43,536 bases of DNA from Oscillospiraceae bacterium (GTDB lineage: Bacteria > Bacillota > Clostridia > Oscillospirales > Oscillospiraceae). Of this stretch, positions 1-6,450 are shown piece by piece; the first letter of the stretch is position 1, and each line of letters opens with the position of its first letter. The notes beneath the pieces are model-generated. The model was not told where the DNA came from. It searched no databases and worked only from the letters and a program-made list of their open reading frames with translations. A program made the translations under genes and the position numbers. The stretch lies in the NCBI GenBank assembly GCA_017405865.1, contig JAFQZN010000002.1, positions 1 through 43,536 of the forward strand. Direction: 5' to 3'.

Positions 1-30
1 GCTTGCTTCGCAAGGATTTTGACTTACTGC

Positions 31-78
31 GCAACTCACGACTTACCGTATCTATATACGCCTACAGTCGTGAGTTGC
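31..78. repeat. 12-bp inverted repeat near the left edge
   Basis: Positions 31-42 (GCAACTCACGAC) are the exact reverse complement of 67-78, with a 24-nt loop. The repeat lies in a gene-free 261-nt stretch at the window edge. It could be a hairpin at the end of a transcript entering from the left or a degenerate mobile-element end. Only the symmetry is visible. Confidence 0.5.
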
Positions 79-106
79 TTGTCTTCCGAACTTTTTGACC
101 GTCTGT

Positions 107-138
107 CAGCGTGTCGAAAAGGGTTTTTCGACACGCTG
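107..138. repeat. 14-bp perfect hairpin
   Basis: CAGCGTGTCGAAAA (107-120) pairs perfectly with 125-138 around a GGGT loop. No U-tract follows directly. It sits immediately upstream of a second hairpin that does look like a terminator, so the two probably form a tandem structure at the 3' end of a gene lying left of the window. Confidence 0.55.
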
Positions 139-170
139 AAAAGCGCAGAGCAATCGCTCTGCGCTTTTTT
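139..170 (+). terminator. Intrinsic terminator of a gene left of the window
   Basis: An 11-bp GC-rich stem, AAGCGCAGAG paired with CTCTGCGCTT around a CAATCG loop, is followed by a run of T. It would end plus-strand transcription before the sigma-factor operon. The transcript it serves begins outside the window. Confidence 0.75.
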
Positions 171-216
171 ATCCAATCATGCAAAAAATAACCCCTCTGC
201 ATCGTTTTAGCAGTAG

Positions 217-236
217 AAAACAAAGCGCTTTGTTTT
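217..236. promoter_or_regulatory. 20-bp perfect palindrome upstream of the sigma-factor gene
   Basis: Positions 217-236 form a perfect 20-bp palindrome centred on AGCGCT, ending 12 nt before the ribosome-binding site of the ECF sigma gene. Its place suggests an operator for a dimeric regulator, but no -35/-10 pair with good spacing was found around it. A hairpin role in the 5' leader is the alternative. Confidence 0.4.
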
Positions 237-261
237 ACGATTTCTCCCGGGAGGTGAACCT

Positions 262-738
262 TTGGAGCAAGATAAAATGGCGTGGATCGTGCACACCTAC
301 AGCCCTTCCCTGCTTCGCGCGGCATTTCTGTATTTGAAGAACGCCGCAGACGCCGAGGACGCCGTGCAGGACGTGTTCCTGTCCTACTGGGAGCGGCAGC
401 CCGCCTTTGAAAACGAGGCGGCGCGAAAGGCGTGGCTCTACAAGTCCGTCTGCAACCGCTGCAAGGACAAGCTGCGCTCCGGCTGGTTCCGGCATCGCGC
501 GCAGCTGACCGAGGACCTTTCGTACCTGCCGCCGGAGCAGTCCGAGCTGCTGGAGGCGCTGCTTTCTATGGATGAAAAGTACCGTATCCCGCTGCACCTG
601 CACTACTACGAGGGCTACACGATCAAGGAGATCGCCGCGATTCTGAAGCTGCCGTCTGCCACGGTCGGCAGCCGCTTATACCGCGGCAGAGCCATGCTGA
701 AACAGATTTTAGGAGGTAACGATTATGAAATTATATGA
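262..738 (+). CDS. ECF-type RNA polymerase sigma factor
   Basis: A 158-residue sigma-70 family protein of the extracytoplasmic-function type. It would direct RNA polymerase to a small regulon in response to a signal relayed by a membrane partner. Region 2 lies at about residues 10-70, with the acidic DAEDAVQDVFLSYW stretch typical of region 2.2 core binding. Region 4 is at about 100-150, with the helix-turn-helix YTIKEIAAILKLPSATVGSR. Regions 1 and 3 are absent, as usual for ECF factors. The start is TTG, chosen because GGGAGGTG (249-256) sits 5 nt upstream and no better ATG precedes region 2. The last 14 nt overlap the next gene, whose ribosome-binding site is inside this one, so the two are translationally coupled. 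The ECF subgroup and signal cannot be read from sequence. Confidence 0.9.
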   Translation: MEQDKMAWIVHTYSPSLLRAAFLYLKNAADAEDAVQDVFLSYWERQPAFENEAARKAWLYKSVCNRCKDKLRSGWFRHRAQLTEDLSYLPPEQSELLEALLSMDEKYRIPLHLHYYEGYTIKEIAAILKLPSATVGSRLYRGRAMLKQILGGNDYEII

Positions 739-2041
739 CAAAACCATGGAAGCCCTTCGGTTTTCCGAGGATTTCTGCGAAAAAACTTTGGAACAGCTCG
801 AGGCTCGTCCCGCGCGGCGTCAGCGGCGGCTGCCGAGAGCACTGACCGCCGCCGCATGTATCGTCCTGAGCGCGGCCGTGCTCTTCGGCGCGGCGTGGGC
901 GGTATCGCCGGAGTTCCGCGCGCTGTTTTTGCCGAACGAGCGCATTGAAGCCGTCGAGCAGGTCGCGCTGCCGGAGGAGCCGGGCGGCGTCGTTGTGAAC
1001 GATCTCGGCGCGATCACCGCCCGCTATTACAGGCTCGACGGAACATTTGCCAATCACGACGGCATCAAGGGCTTCCTTCCGGTCGAAAAGGACGGAAAAA
1101 CCACGATGTACCGGATCGACGAGAACGAAGAACTGGTGGAAGTGCAGCCGGCGCGCCATGTGCGGCACACGGTGGATTACGCCGGTCAGCATTGGGATAT
1201 TGACCTCGATATCTACGAGGGCGTGCCGCCGATCGCGGCCGCTGTCGATCAAAACGGTATGGCGTGGTGTCTGCGTGACGCCAACACATGGCGGCTGACC
1301 TTGGAGACTGCCGATTGCGTGCGCCCGATCTATCTCGACCTCACGACGGGCGAGATCAACGATCCGCTGGCGGAGCTGGTATTCCCCAAGATCGAGGGTC
1401 TGAAGGAGGGGTCATATTCGATGCTTGCTTCCGTCGAGCCGGAGGGCGACGTCGCTCTGATCATGTGCGAGCTTGCGGATGAGCAAGGCTGGCTCTACTT
1501 TGCGGCGGATCTGAACACCGGCGAGGTGCAGCAGGTCGCCAATCAGCAGATCGGCGGCGGCGTCACAATGCAGGAGGTGACGATGTATCACGGACGCATC
1601 TATTCCAACGCGGGAAACAAACTCAAGGTAATGGGCGAGGACGGCACGTGGGAGAGTCTTCTGGCGGACGGCGAGCGCAGCAATTATGAACACGGCCGGT
1701 ACGCCGTCGTGGAAAACCACGGAGAAAATCAGTTGAGCCTGCTCGATCTGGACACCGGCGACCGCTTGATCTTAAGCGGCGTGGACGGGGCGCTGGACAT
1801 TGCTTCCGGTATTATGCCCAGTCCCTCTGGCAGTCGAATTGCGATGGCAAGCTTCAACTGCACCGCCGGCAGCCTTGCCACGAAGGCCTTCGCCATCATC
1901 GACCCCGAAGGGCAGACGATGGTGACGCTGGAGCGCAAGCCCGGCACCCCGGAGGGTATGGCAGGCTTTTTGGACGACACGCACTTTATCATCGCAAGCT
2001 TCGGCGAGAATTCCACCATCTGCGTTTACTCCTTTGATTGA
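725..2041 (+). CDS. Single-pass membrane protein, probable anti-sigma partner
   Basis: A 438-residue protein with a short cytoplasmic N-terminus (about 40 residues, basic RRQRR before the membrane), one hydrophobic segment at about residues 40-60, and a large outside domain. The topology and the position directly after, and overlapping, an ECF sigma gene match anti-sigma factors of Firmicutes in which the cytoplasmic tail holds the sigma factor. The SPEFRALFLP stretch after the membrane segment resembles anti-sigma/DUF4179-type proteins. The outer part is rich in beta-strand-like repeats (LDLTTGEIND, DLNTGEVQQV, LDLDTGDRLI), which suggests a beta-propeller-like sensor; this is inference. AGGAGGTAACGATT precedes the ATG. 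The usual zinc-binding anti-sigma HxxxCxxC motif is not seen. Confidence 0.75.
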   Translation: MKLYDKTMEALRFSEDFCEKTLEQLEARPARRQRRLPRALTAAACIVLSAAVLFGAAWAVSPEFRALFLPNERIEAVEQVALPEEPGGVVVNDLGAITARYYRLDGTFANHDGIKGFLPVEKDGKTTMYRIDENEELVEVQPARHVRHTVDYAGQHWDIDLDIYEGVPPIAAAVDQNGMAWCLRDANTWRLTLETADCVRPIYLDLTTGEINDPLAELVFPKIEGLKEGSYSMLASVEPEGDVALIMCELADEQGWLYFAADLNTGEVQQVANQQIGGGVTMQEVTMYHGRIYSNAGNKLKVMGEDGTWESLLADGERSNYEHGRYAVVENHGENQLSLLDLDTGDRLILSGVDGALDIASGIMPSPSGSRIAMASFNCTAGSLATKAFAIIDPEGQTMVTLERKPGTPEGMAGFLDDTHFIIASFGENSTICVYSFD

Positions 2042-2050
2042 GCAGAGCAA

Positions 2051-2091
2051 CGCCTCCCAGCGTCTTTTGACGGTGGGAGGCGAACAATTTT
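2051..2091. terminator. Terminator between convergent genes
   Basis: CGCCTCCCA (2051-2059) pairs with TGGGAGGCG (2074-2082), followed on plus by an AT-rich run CAATTTTATT. It separates the sigma/anti-sigma operon from tcdA, whose stop codon is at 2090-2092, and can act for the plus-strand operon. Confidence 0.7.
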
Positions 2092-2812
2092 ATTCTGCGG
2101 TTTTCTTCTTGATCAGCTCCTGAACGACGTAGCCTGCGAGCATAAGCCCCGCGCAGGACGGCACCCAGGAGACAGAGGCGGGAATGCTGCGTCTGCCGGG
2201 AGGCGGCGCTTCCAGCGCCTGCGGCGTGTGCGGCAGCTCCTCACTGTAAAGCACCGTATGGTGCGCGATCCCCCGCGCGCGCAGCTCCCGGCGCATCACG
2301 CGCGCAAGGTGGCAGCCGCTGGTCTTTGAAATATCCGTAATCCTGAACTGCGTTGGGTCGAGCTTGTTGCCCGTTCCCATCGCGCTGACGATTGGGATAT
2401 CCCGCTCCTTCGCCGCTGCAATTAAGCTCAGCTTGCACGACACCAGATCAATCGCGTCAATGATATAGTCATACCGCTGCGCGAAGAAGCGTTCCTTCGT
2501 CTCCTCGCTGTAGTGCGCGGGAAGCGAGATCACGCTGCAGTCCGGGTTGATATCCAGCACCCGCTGCGCCATGACGTCCGACTTATACTTTCCGAGGGTG
2601 GAATGCAACGCGCAGAGCTGGCGGTTCAGATTGGTCACGCCGACGGTATCGTTATCCACCAGCGTAAGGTTGCCGACGCCGGCGCGCGCGAGTCCCTCGA
2701 CGGCGTAGCTGCCGACGCCGCCGATGCCGAAGACGATCACGTGCGACCGGCGCAGGCGCTCCAGCGCGTCCGCGCCGAGGATCATTTCCTCGCGAAGAAA
2801 CGGATGTTCCAT
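2090..2812 (-). CDS. tcdA: tRNA threonylcarbamoyladenosine dehydratase
   Basis: A 240-residue ThiF/E1-like enzyme of the TcdA (CsdL/YgdL) family. It dehydrates N6-threonylcarbamoyladenosine at tRNA position 37 to the cyclic ct6A form using ATP. The Rossmann nucleotide-binding motif is VIVFGIGGVGSYAVEGLARAG (about residues 25-45), followed by LVDNDTV and TNLNRQL, characteristic of the superfamily. The C-terminal part holds the family RRSIPASVSWVPSCAGLMLA stretch. The start is the ATG with AAGGAG 5-6 nt upstream. It is monocistronic here, convergent with the sigma operon. The t6A-forming genes tsaB and tsaE lie about 26 kb away in the same window, so both steps of the A37 modification are represented. 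Confidence 0.93.
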   Translation of the reverse strand: MEHPFLREEMILGADALERLRRSHVIVFGIGGVGSYAVEGLARAGVGNLTLVDNDTVGVTNLNRQLCALHSTLGKYKSDVMAQRVLDINPDCSVISLPAHYSEETKERFFAQRYDYIIDAIDLVSCKLSLIAAAKERDIPIVSAMGTGNKLDPTQFRITDISKTSGCHLARVMRRELRARGIAHHTVLYSEELPHTPQALEAPPPGRRSIPASVSWVPSCAGLMLAGYVVQELIKKKTAE

Positions 2813-2833
2813 ACTTGCTCCTTATACAAAGCC

Positions 2834-2929
2834 GGGGCACTGCAAGCAGTGCCCCGTGAACTTGTCAAAAAGCATTTTTTGACAAGTTCACGGGCGGATT
2901 TTCAAACTTAAAATCAGTTTGAAAATCCG
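2834..2929. repeat. Three consecutive perfect hairpins
   Basis: Three stems lie almost end to end: a 10-bp GC-rich stem at 2834-2855 (GGGGCACTGC/GCAGTGCCCC), a 15-bp stem at 2856-2870/2877-2891 (GTGAACTTGTCAAAA) and a 14-bp stem at 2895-2908/2916-2929 (CGGATTTTCAAACT). They lie between two minus-strand genes, tcdA and the foldase. The first stem recurs exactly at 3025-3046. They may include terminators, but the number and near-perfection of the stems suggest a REP-like repeat cluster. Confidence 0.7.
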
Positions 2930-3024
2930 GTTTTATTGAACGTGAAAGACAACCCTGATGGTTTTCTTTCACACTTTCTTTCCTTCCGAAAAAAACTACT
3001 CTCTACGTTTTTTAATAGACTGAT

Positions 3025-3046
3025 GGGGCACTGCAAGCAGTGCCCC
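3025..3046 (-). terminator. GC-rich hairpin just past the foldase gene
   Basis: An exact second copy of the 22-nt palindrome at 2834-2855. It starts 12 nt beyond the foldase stop codon on minus. An A-rich stretch, not a clean U-run, follows on minus, so termination is possible but not certain. On either strand it is a 10-bp perfect stem. Confidence 0.45.
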
Positions 3047-3058
3047 ATAATATTTGGT

Positions 3059-4567
3059 TTAGTTGGCGTTAAACGACAGCGCGACGTTGGCGGACATTGC
3101 GGCAGCTTCGTCATAGCCGCAGGCTTCCTTGGCGGCGTCCACAACGCTCTGCGACCACTCGCTGGCCAAAACGCCCGTCACGGCGACCGTGCTGTAGTTG
3201 TCGCTGATTCCGGTGCAGTACAGGAAAATCGTCGACCCGCCGGACTCCGTGGCGATCCACTTGCCTGCTGCAGCCTCTTCCATATACCAGGTCAGCACTT
3301 CGTTCGATACGTTCGCGACGTTGGCACGGGTCAGGTTTTCCAGATCTTCCGGCTCTCCGCCGTACTTCAGGATCAGCGAGCGGAAGTTTTCCTCGGAGGG
3401 ATCCGCCTCCAGAGAAGCCTTGATCGCCGCGACCTTGTCGGCAGCAGGGATCTCACCCTCCGTGAGCTCCTCGCTGTCAGCGGAAATGACAAGCTCCAGA
3501 CCGTTGATCGTCTGATAGTCGCTCTTGTCGATCAGCTTGATGACGTAGAAGGTGTCGCCGTCGCTGTTTTCAAAGCGCTTGACGTCGCCGTCCTTCGCGG
3601 TGTCGAAGATCCACGCGGCAGCGTCCTCGGAGACGTTGGAGGTGATGGACTGGCGGGTGTTGTCGGTACGGATCGAGACCTTCTCGTTTTCAACGTCGAA
3701 GCTCTTCTCCATTGCCTTGGCGTCGTCTTCGGCCTTCTTCTTTTCCTCGTCGCCGGGCTCCGGGGTGTTGCCCTCCTCGTCCGCCTCTACGAAGGAGGAC
3801 GCGGAAACGCTGTAGAGATAGTAGGTCGCTACCGTGTAGTTTTCGGGCTCTTCGTCAAAGCGGGCGGCGATCGTCTCGTCGTCGTAGCGCAGGCTGGACG
3901 GATAGTGCGAGGCGACCTGCATGACCGTGATATAGTCGCGGTAGCCGCTCGCGGAACAGCCGGTGCCGAACACGCGCTCGATCAGGTGGTTGAGAGACTC
4001 GCCGTTCGTGTCCGCATAGCCCTGCATGACCTCCATGGACTCGTCGATCTCGCCCTGCAGATGGTCGTCGATTTCATAGCCCGCTGCCATCGCCTCATTG
4101 TAGATGGCGTAGGCGGAAACGACGGTATCCTTCGCCGCACTGGCAATCAGCTGCGCCCAGGTGACGTCGTAGGTGCCGTCGGTCGCTTCTTTATCGGTCA
4201 GATAGTCAGAGCTGATGCCGAACAGGCCCAGATACGTTGCGCCGTTTTCGGTCACGTACTGCTGATCCAGCGGCACGCCGGTCTCGATGCCGACGTAGGA
4301 CGCATAGGACGCGAGGTTGTTGGCAGTGCTGTTATAGAAATAGTTGAACTCCTTGACGCTGACGTCGTGATCGCCGACGGTCAGAACGGTGCGGTTGTTC
4401 TTCACCGCGCGGTAGATCAGCAGGCCGCCGACCAGAAGGGCGATGACCAGGCAGATACAGATGCCGAAGATCCAGCCCTGGGACAGCTTCTTCTTTTCCT
4501 TCGGCCGCTCCGCTGCGGGCAGCTTGGCCTGCTCCTGACGCTTTTTTCTTGAACTGGAAGCGCTCAT
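3059..4567 (-). CDS. Membrane-anchored SurA/PrsA-like foldase
   Basis: A 502-residue protein with a basic, lysine-rich N-terminal tail, one transmembrane segment (GWIFGICICLVIALLVGGLL) and a long outside region. The outside region starts with VLTVGDHDVSVKEFNYFYN, the pattern of SurA N-terminal/PrsA-type chaperones (a beta-strand 'value' followed by 'v(s/t)..ef..y'). The middle (about residues 285-400) has the spacing of a parvulin-like peptidyl-prolyl isomerase domain (TYYLYSVSASSF...), but the catalytic residues cannot be verified by eye. It probably assists folding of exported proteins at the outer face of the membrane. An upstream ATG at 4585 lacks a ribosome-binding site; AGAGGT precedes the ATG at 4567, which is preferred. 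An acidic EEGNTPEPGDEEKKKAEDDA insert interrupts the domain. Confidence 0.75.
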   Translation of the reverse strand: MSASSSRKKRQEQAKLPAAERPKEKKKLSQGWIFGICICLVIALLVGGLLIYRAVKNNRTVLTVGDHDVSVKEFNYFYNSTANNLASYASYVGIETGVPLDQQYVTENGATYLGLFGISSDYLTDKEATDGTYDVTWAQLIASAAKDTVVSAYAIYNEAMAAGYEIDDHLQGEIDESMEVMQGYADTNGESLNHLIERVFGTGCSASGYRDYITVMQVASHYPSSLRYDDETIAARFDEEPENYTVATYYLYSVSASSFVEADEEGNTPEPGDEEKKKAEDDAKAMEKSFDVENEKVSIRTDNTRQSITSNVSEDAAAWIFDTAKDGDVKRFENSDGDTFYVIKLIDKSDYQTINGLELVISADSEELTEGEIPAADKVAAIKASLEADPSEENFRSLILKYGGEPEDLENLTRANVANVSNEVLTWYMEEAAAGKWIATESGGSTIFLYCTGISDNYSTVAVTGVLASEWSQSVVDAAKEACGYDEAAAMSANVALSFNAN

Positions 4568-4633
4568 GTTTTTATTACCTCTCATTCGTGGGATCTGTCC
4601 GGAACGGTAAGTTCCGAACGTACAACATCATAC

Positions 4634-4662
4634 ATTATAACGACATTGTCCGCAAGTTTCAA
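4634..4662 (-). promoter_or_regulatory. Sigma-A-type promoter of the foldase gene
   Basis: Read on minus: TTGAAA (4657-4662), a 17-nt spacer, TATAAT (4634-4639), about 65 nt upstream of the start codon. The leader contains a small CGGAAC/GTTCCG hairpin (about 4600-4616). Confidence 0.75.
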
Positions 4663-4693
4663 GTGAAAATGTAAAAAGTTTTCATATTTCCCG

Positions 4694-4723
4694 AAAAAAG
4701 CACAGGGGAAGGTTCCCCTGTGC
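4694..4723 (-). terminator. Terminator of the lipoprotein gene
   Basis: GCACAGGGGAA pairs with TTCCCCTGTGC (4700-4723). On minus the stem is followed by six T (4694-4699). It starts 3 nt past the lipoprotein stop codon. Confidence 0.88.
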
Positions 4724-4726
4724 CGT

Positions 4727-5341
4727 TCATACATTCCAGTCCGTGAGGATCACCCAATGCTCCAACAGAACTTCGTGATCGAACCATTCCGAAAGTTCGT
4801 ATCCGCCGTCCGCGAAATAGAGCAGCTCCAACCTGCAGAACGGCAAATACTCGGAAAAACCGCAAAAATCCGTATCCAGCCAGGCTCGGCTCACGCTCGG
4901 CTCGACGTTTTCAAACGGGCAGTCCGGCAGACTGCACAGTGCGCGGAGCTTCTGTTCCGTCTCCGGCGCGTCGATCGTCTCCCACTTTCCGAGCCCGTCG
5001 CTGATCAAAAGGTCGCGGTCGGGACGGTACTGGACGTACGGCAATTCATCGTTCGTGCATTCCTGCGCAAGCGCAATGAACTCGACCGCAATCGCTTCCA
5101 GTTCGTCGCGATGCGCTTCCCAGAAAGCGCGGATCCGCTCTTTTTCCGTCTCCCACGTTTCAAGGATCCCCGCCGTATCCGAAACGGCCGTTGCCCACAG
5201 ATGGTCGACCGTCTCCCGCTCCGTATAAAGCTGCGTCTCATTCTCCGTGCTTTGTTCCTCTTCCGGCTTCGCGTTTTGACATCCGCTCAGCAGGAGCGTC
5301 AGAATCAGCAAAATCACGACCCATCGGATGTTTGATCTCAT
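4727..5341 (-). CDS. Putative lipoprotein of unknown function
   Basis: A 204-residue protein with a lipoprotein signal: basic start, hydrophobic core and lipobox LLSGC, the lipidated cysteine being residue 21. Lgt, encoded at 32209-33093 in this window, would modify it. After an acidic linker (NAKPEEEQSTENET) the mature part is rich in Trp, Glu and aromatic residues, with no motif I recognise. A GTG at 5350 is in frame, but GGAG is only 1 nt from it and 10 nt from the ATG at 5341, so the ATG is used. It lies immediately downstream of the 6S RNA and its terminator, on the same strand. Function unknown. Confidence 0.7.
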   Translation of the reverse strand: MRSNIRWVVILLILTLLLSGCQNAKPEEEQSTENETQLYTERETVDHLWATAVSDTAGILETWETEKERIRAFWEAHRDELEAIAVEFIALAQECTNDELPYVQYRPDRDLLISDGLGKWETIDAPETEQKLRALCSLPDCPFENVEPSVSRAWLDTDFCGFSEYLPFCRLELLYFADGGYELSEWFDHEVLLEHWVILTDWNV

Positions 5342-5371
5342 GCCCGCCACTCTCCTTTGCTATTTCGACGC

Positions 5372-5400
5372 AAAAGGACACAGGGAAGTTCCCTGTGTCC
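5372..5400 (-). terminator. Terminator after the 6S RNA
   Basis: GGACACAGGGA (5376-5386) pairs with TCCCTGTGTCC (5390-5400) across a 3-nt loop. On minus the stem is followed by four T. It ends the non-coding transcript above it and insulates the lipoprotein gene. Confidence 0.8.
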
Positions 5401-5625
5401 TGTCGTATAGCCCCGCCGTGGCCGTGTAGCTCCGTTTATAACCTGCACAGAAAGGCAGGTGGGTTGTCTCTCTGTTCCTTCGCTGCTTCCAACGTCCGCT
5501 CACGGTCAGCGCCGCAAGCGGGAGGCCTGCAATCCGGAAACGGAAGTCCGACATCCCTAGAATATGATGTGGGTTTAAAAGAAGCTATCACGCACCCGGC
5601 AGGGAACTTTGCCTTTCAGGAACCG
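5397..5625 (-). ncRNA. ssrS: Probable 6S RNA
   Basis: The 295-nt gap between the lipoprotein and DUF1292 genes holds a structured RNA. Read on minus it shows features I associate with Firmicutes 6S RNA: TTAAACCCACATC, then GGGATGTCGGACTTCCG, then GGATTGCAGGCCTCCCGC, and on the 3' side ACAACCCACCTGCC...GCAGGTTATAAAC. The 5' and 3' parts form a closing stem (GCGTGATAGCT with AGCTACACGGC, one bulge), giving the long rod with a central bubble that mimics an open promoter and traps sigma-A polymerase. A terminator follows. The exact ends are uncertain by about 15 nt; an outer GTCCTG/CAGGAC pairing could extend the 5' end into the DUF1292 stop codon. The assignment is from memory of family features, not a covariance search. 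Confidence 0.7.
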
Positions 5626-5636
5626 TCAAAGAGGCG

Positions 5637-5936
5637 TCAGGACTCGTCGTCCTCGCCGTCGTCCTCTTCATCCTCGAAGATGTTCTGCATCAGGAGGTCG
5701 TAGACCGTTTCAAGCTCGTCGTCATCCTCGACCGCGACAAGAATCGGCTCGTCGCCGTCCATCACGGATTTGAGAATGCTGACCTCCAGCTCCTCCGCCT
5801 CGTCGTCCGCGTCGGCAGGCGTCAGCGCGAGGTACTCCGCGCCCTTGTAGGTCACGCTGGAGAGCACCTCCAGCTCGTATTCTACGCCGTCTTCATCGGT
5901 AATGGAAATGATATTCGCGCTGTAATCCTGATCCAT
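5637..5936 (-). CDS. DUF1292 family protein
   Basis: A 99-residue, very acidic small protein. The motif ITDEDGVEYELEVLSSVTYKGAEYLALTP is the signature of DUF1292 (the YrzB-type proteins of Firmicutes), here about residues 10-40. The C-terminal tail is almost all Asp/Glu (EDEEDDGEDDES). The molecular function of the family is unknown. The start is the ATG at 5936 with AGGAGGCGGAAC in front; a longer reading frame from 5993 has no ribosome-binding site. A promoter at 5965-5993 serves it, and the probable 6S RNA follows on the same strand. Confidence 0.88.
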   Translation of the reverse strand: MDQDYSANIISITDEDGVEYELEVLSSVTYKGAEYLALTPADADDEAEELEVSILKSVMDGDEPILVAVEDDDELETVYDLLMQNIFEDEEDDGEDDES

Positions 5937-5964
5937 GTTCCGCCTCCTGTTTTTTTCTGCTTTC

Positions 5965-5993
5965 ATTGTACCCGGATTCAAAGAGAAAATCAA
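5965..5993 (-). promoter_or_regulatory. Promoter of the DUF1292 gene (and perhaps the 6S RNA)
   Basis: On minus: TTGATT (5988-5993), a 17-nt spacer, TACAAT (5965-5970), 29 nt before the DUF1292 start. No clear separate promoter was seen for the 6S RNA inside the DUF1292 gene, so the RNA may be processed from this transcript. Confidence 0.65.
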
Positions 5994-6015
5994 GAGGAAA
6001 TCCGGCGGCTGCCGT

Positions 6016-6264
6016 TCAGGAATTGAAATTTTCCAGCACGCGCGCCGCGTCGGATGGCGTCTGGCACCAGATCCCCTCTCTTAACAGCGCGCGGTCGGAC
6101 GGCGGCAGCAGCTCCGTGCGGAATTCCGTGCGATGCACCGTGCCGTCGTCGGTGTTTTTGATCGCTAGATAGCCGTTCTGATCGAAGATCAAAAAGCCTG
6201 CGATCAGGCAAAGAAAAAGTGAAATCACGTTCTGTAAGACGTTCCGTTTGGAAAACAAATTCAT
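6016..6264 (-). CDS. Small membrane protein with BofC C-terminal-like domain
   Basis: An 82-residue protein: a hydrophobic N-terminal segment (about residues 12-26) followed by GYLAIKNTDDGTVHRTEFRT, LLPPSDRALLREGI and a final ENFNS. This matches the pattern of BofC-C-like small Clostridial proteins ('G.i.v........t......LP..D...L..GI......L..LLEDY.S'). BofC controls sporulation proteolysis in Bacillus, but these short relatives have no proven role. The start at 6264 was chosen because it begins the membrane segment and has GGGTGA upstream; a much longer frame extends antisense to the penicillin-binding protein and is spurious. Divergent from the PBP operon. Confidence 0.7.
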   Translation of the reverse strand: MNLFSKRNVLQNVISLFLCLIAGFLIFDQNGYLAIKNTDDGTVHRTEFRTELLPPSDRALLREGIWCQTPSDAARVLENFNS

Positions 6265-6334
6265 TTTAATCACCCGAACGGTAGTTTCCCGCAAAAAACA
6301 TAAAATATCAAACAAAAAATGTGTTAATACGGAT

Positions 6335-6363
6335 TTGACAAGTGTGATATAATTATATAAATA
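6335..6363 (+). promoter_or_regulatory. Promoter of the penicillin-binding protein operon
   Basis: TTGACA (6335-6340) is followed by AT-rich sequence, with TAAATA at 17 nt (6358-6363) or TATAAA at 15 nt (6356-6361) as the -10. It is 90 nt before the PBP start and the only strong promoter seen ahead of the 11-kb plus-strand gene run. Confidence 0.7.
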
Positions 6364-6450
6364 GGGATAATGGGTCGGTATATCCGGCGCAACCATGCCG
6401 TCCGGCAAAGCCGACGAAATATAAAAAATCTTTGGAAACGAGGAGTAGCT

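Noticed and set aside
1-261. Small ORF at the left edge
   Set aside because: A 63-codon frame here runs through two hairpins and a terminator, without a ribosome-binding site or motif.
2936-4552. 538-codon open frame on plus
   Set aside because: It is antisense to the foldase gene, has no ribosome-binding site and its protein is Arg/Val-biased low-quality sequence. The minus-strand gene has a promoter, signal/membrane segment and family features.
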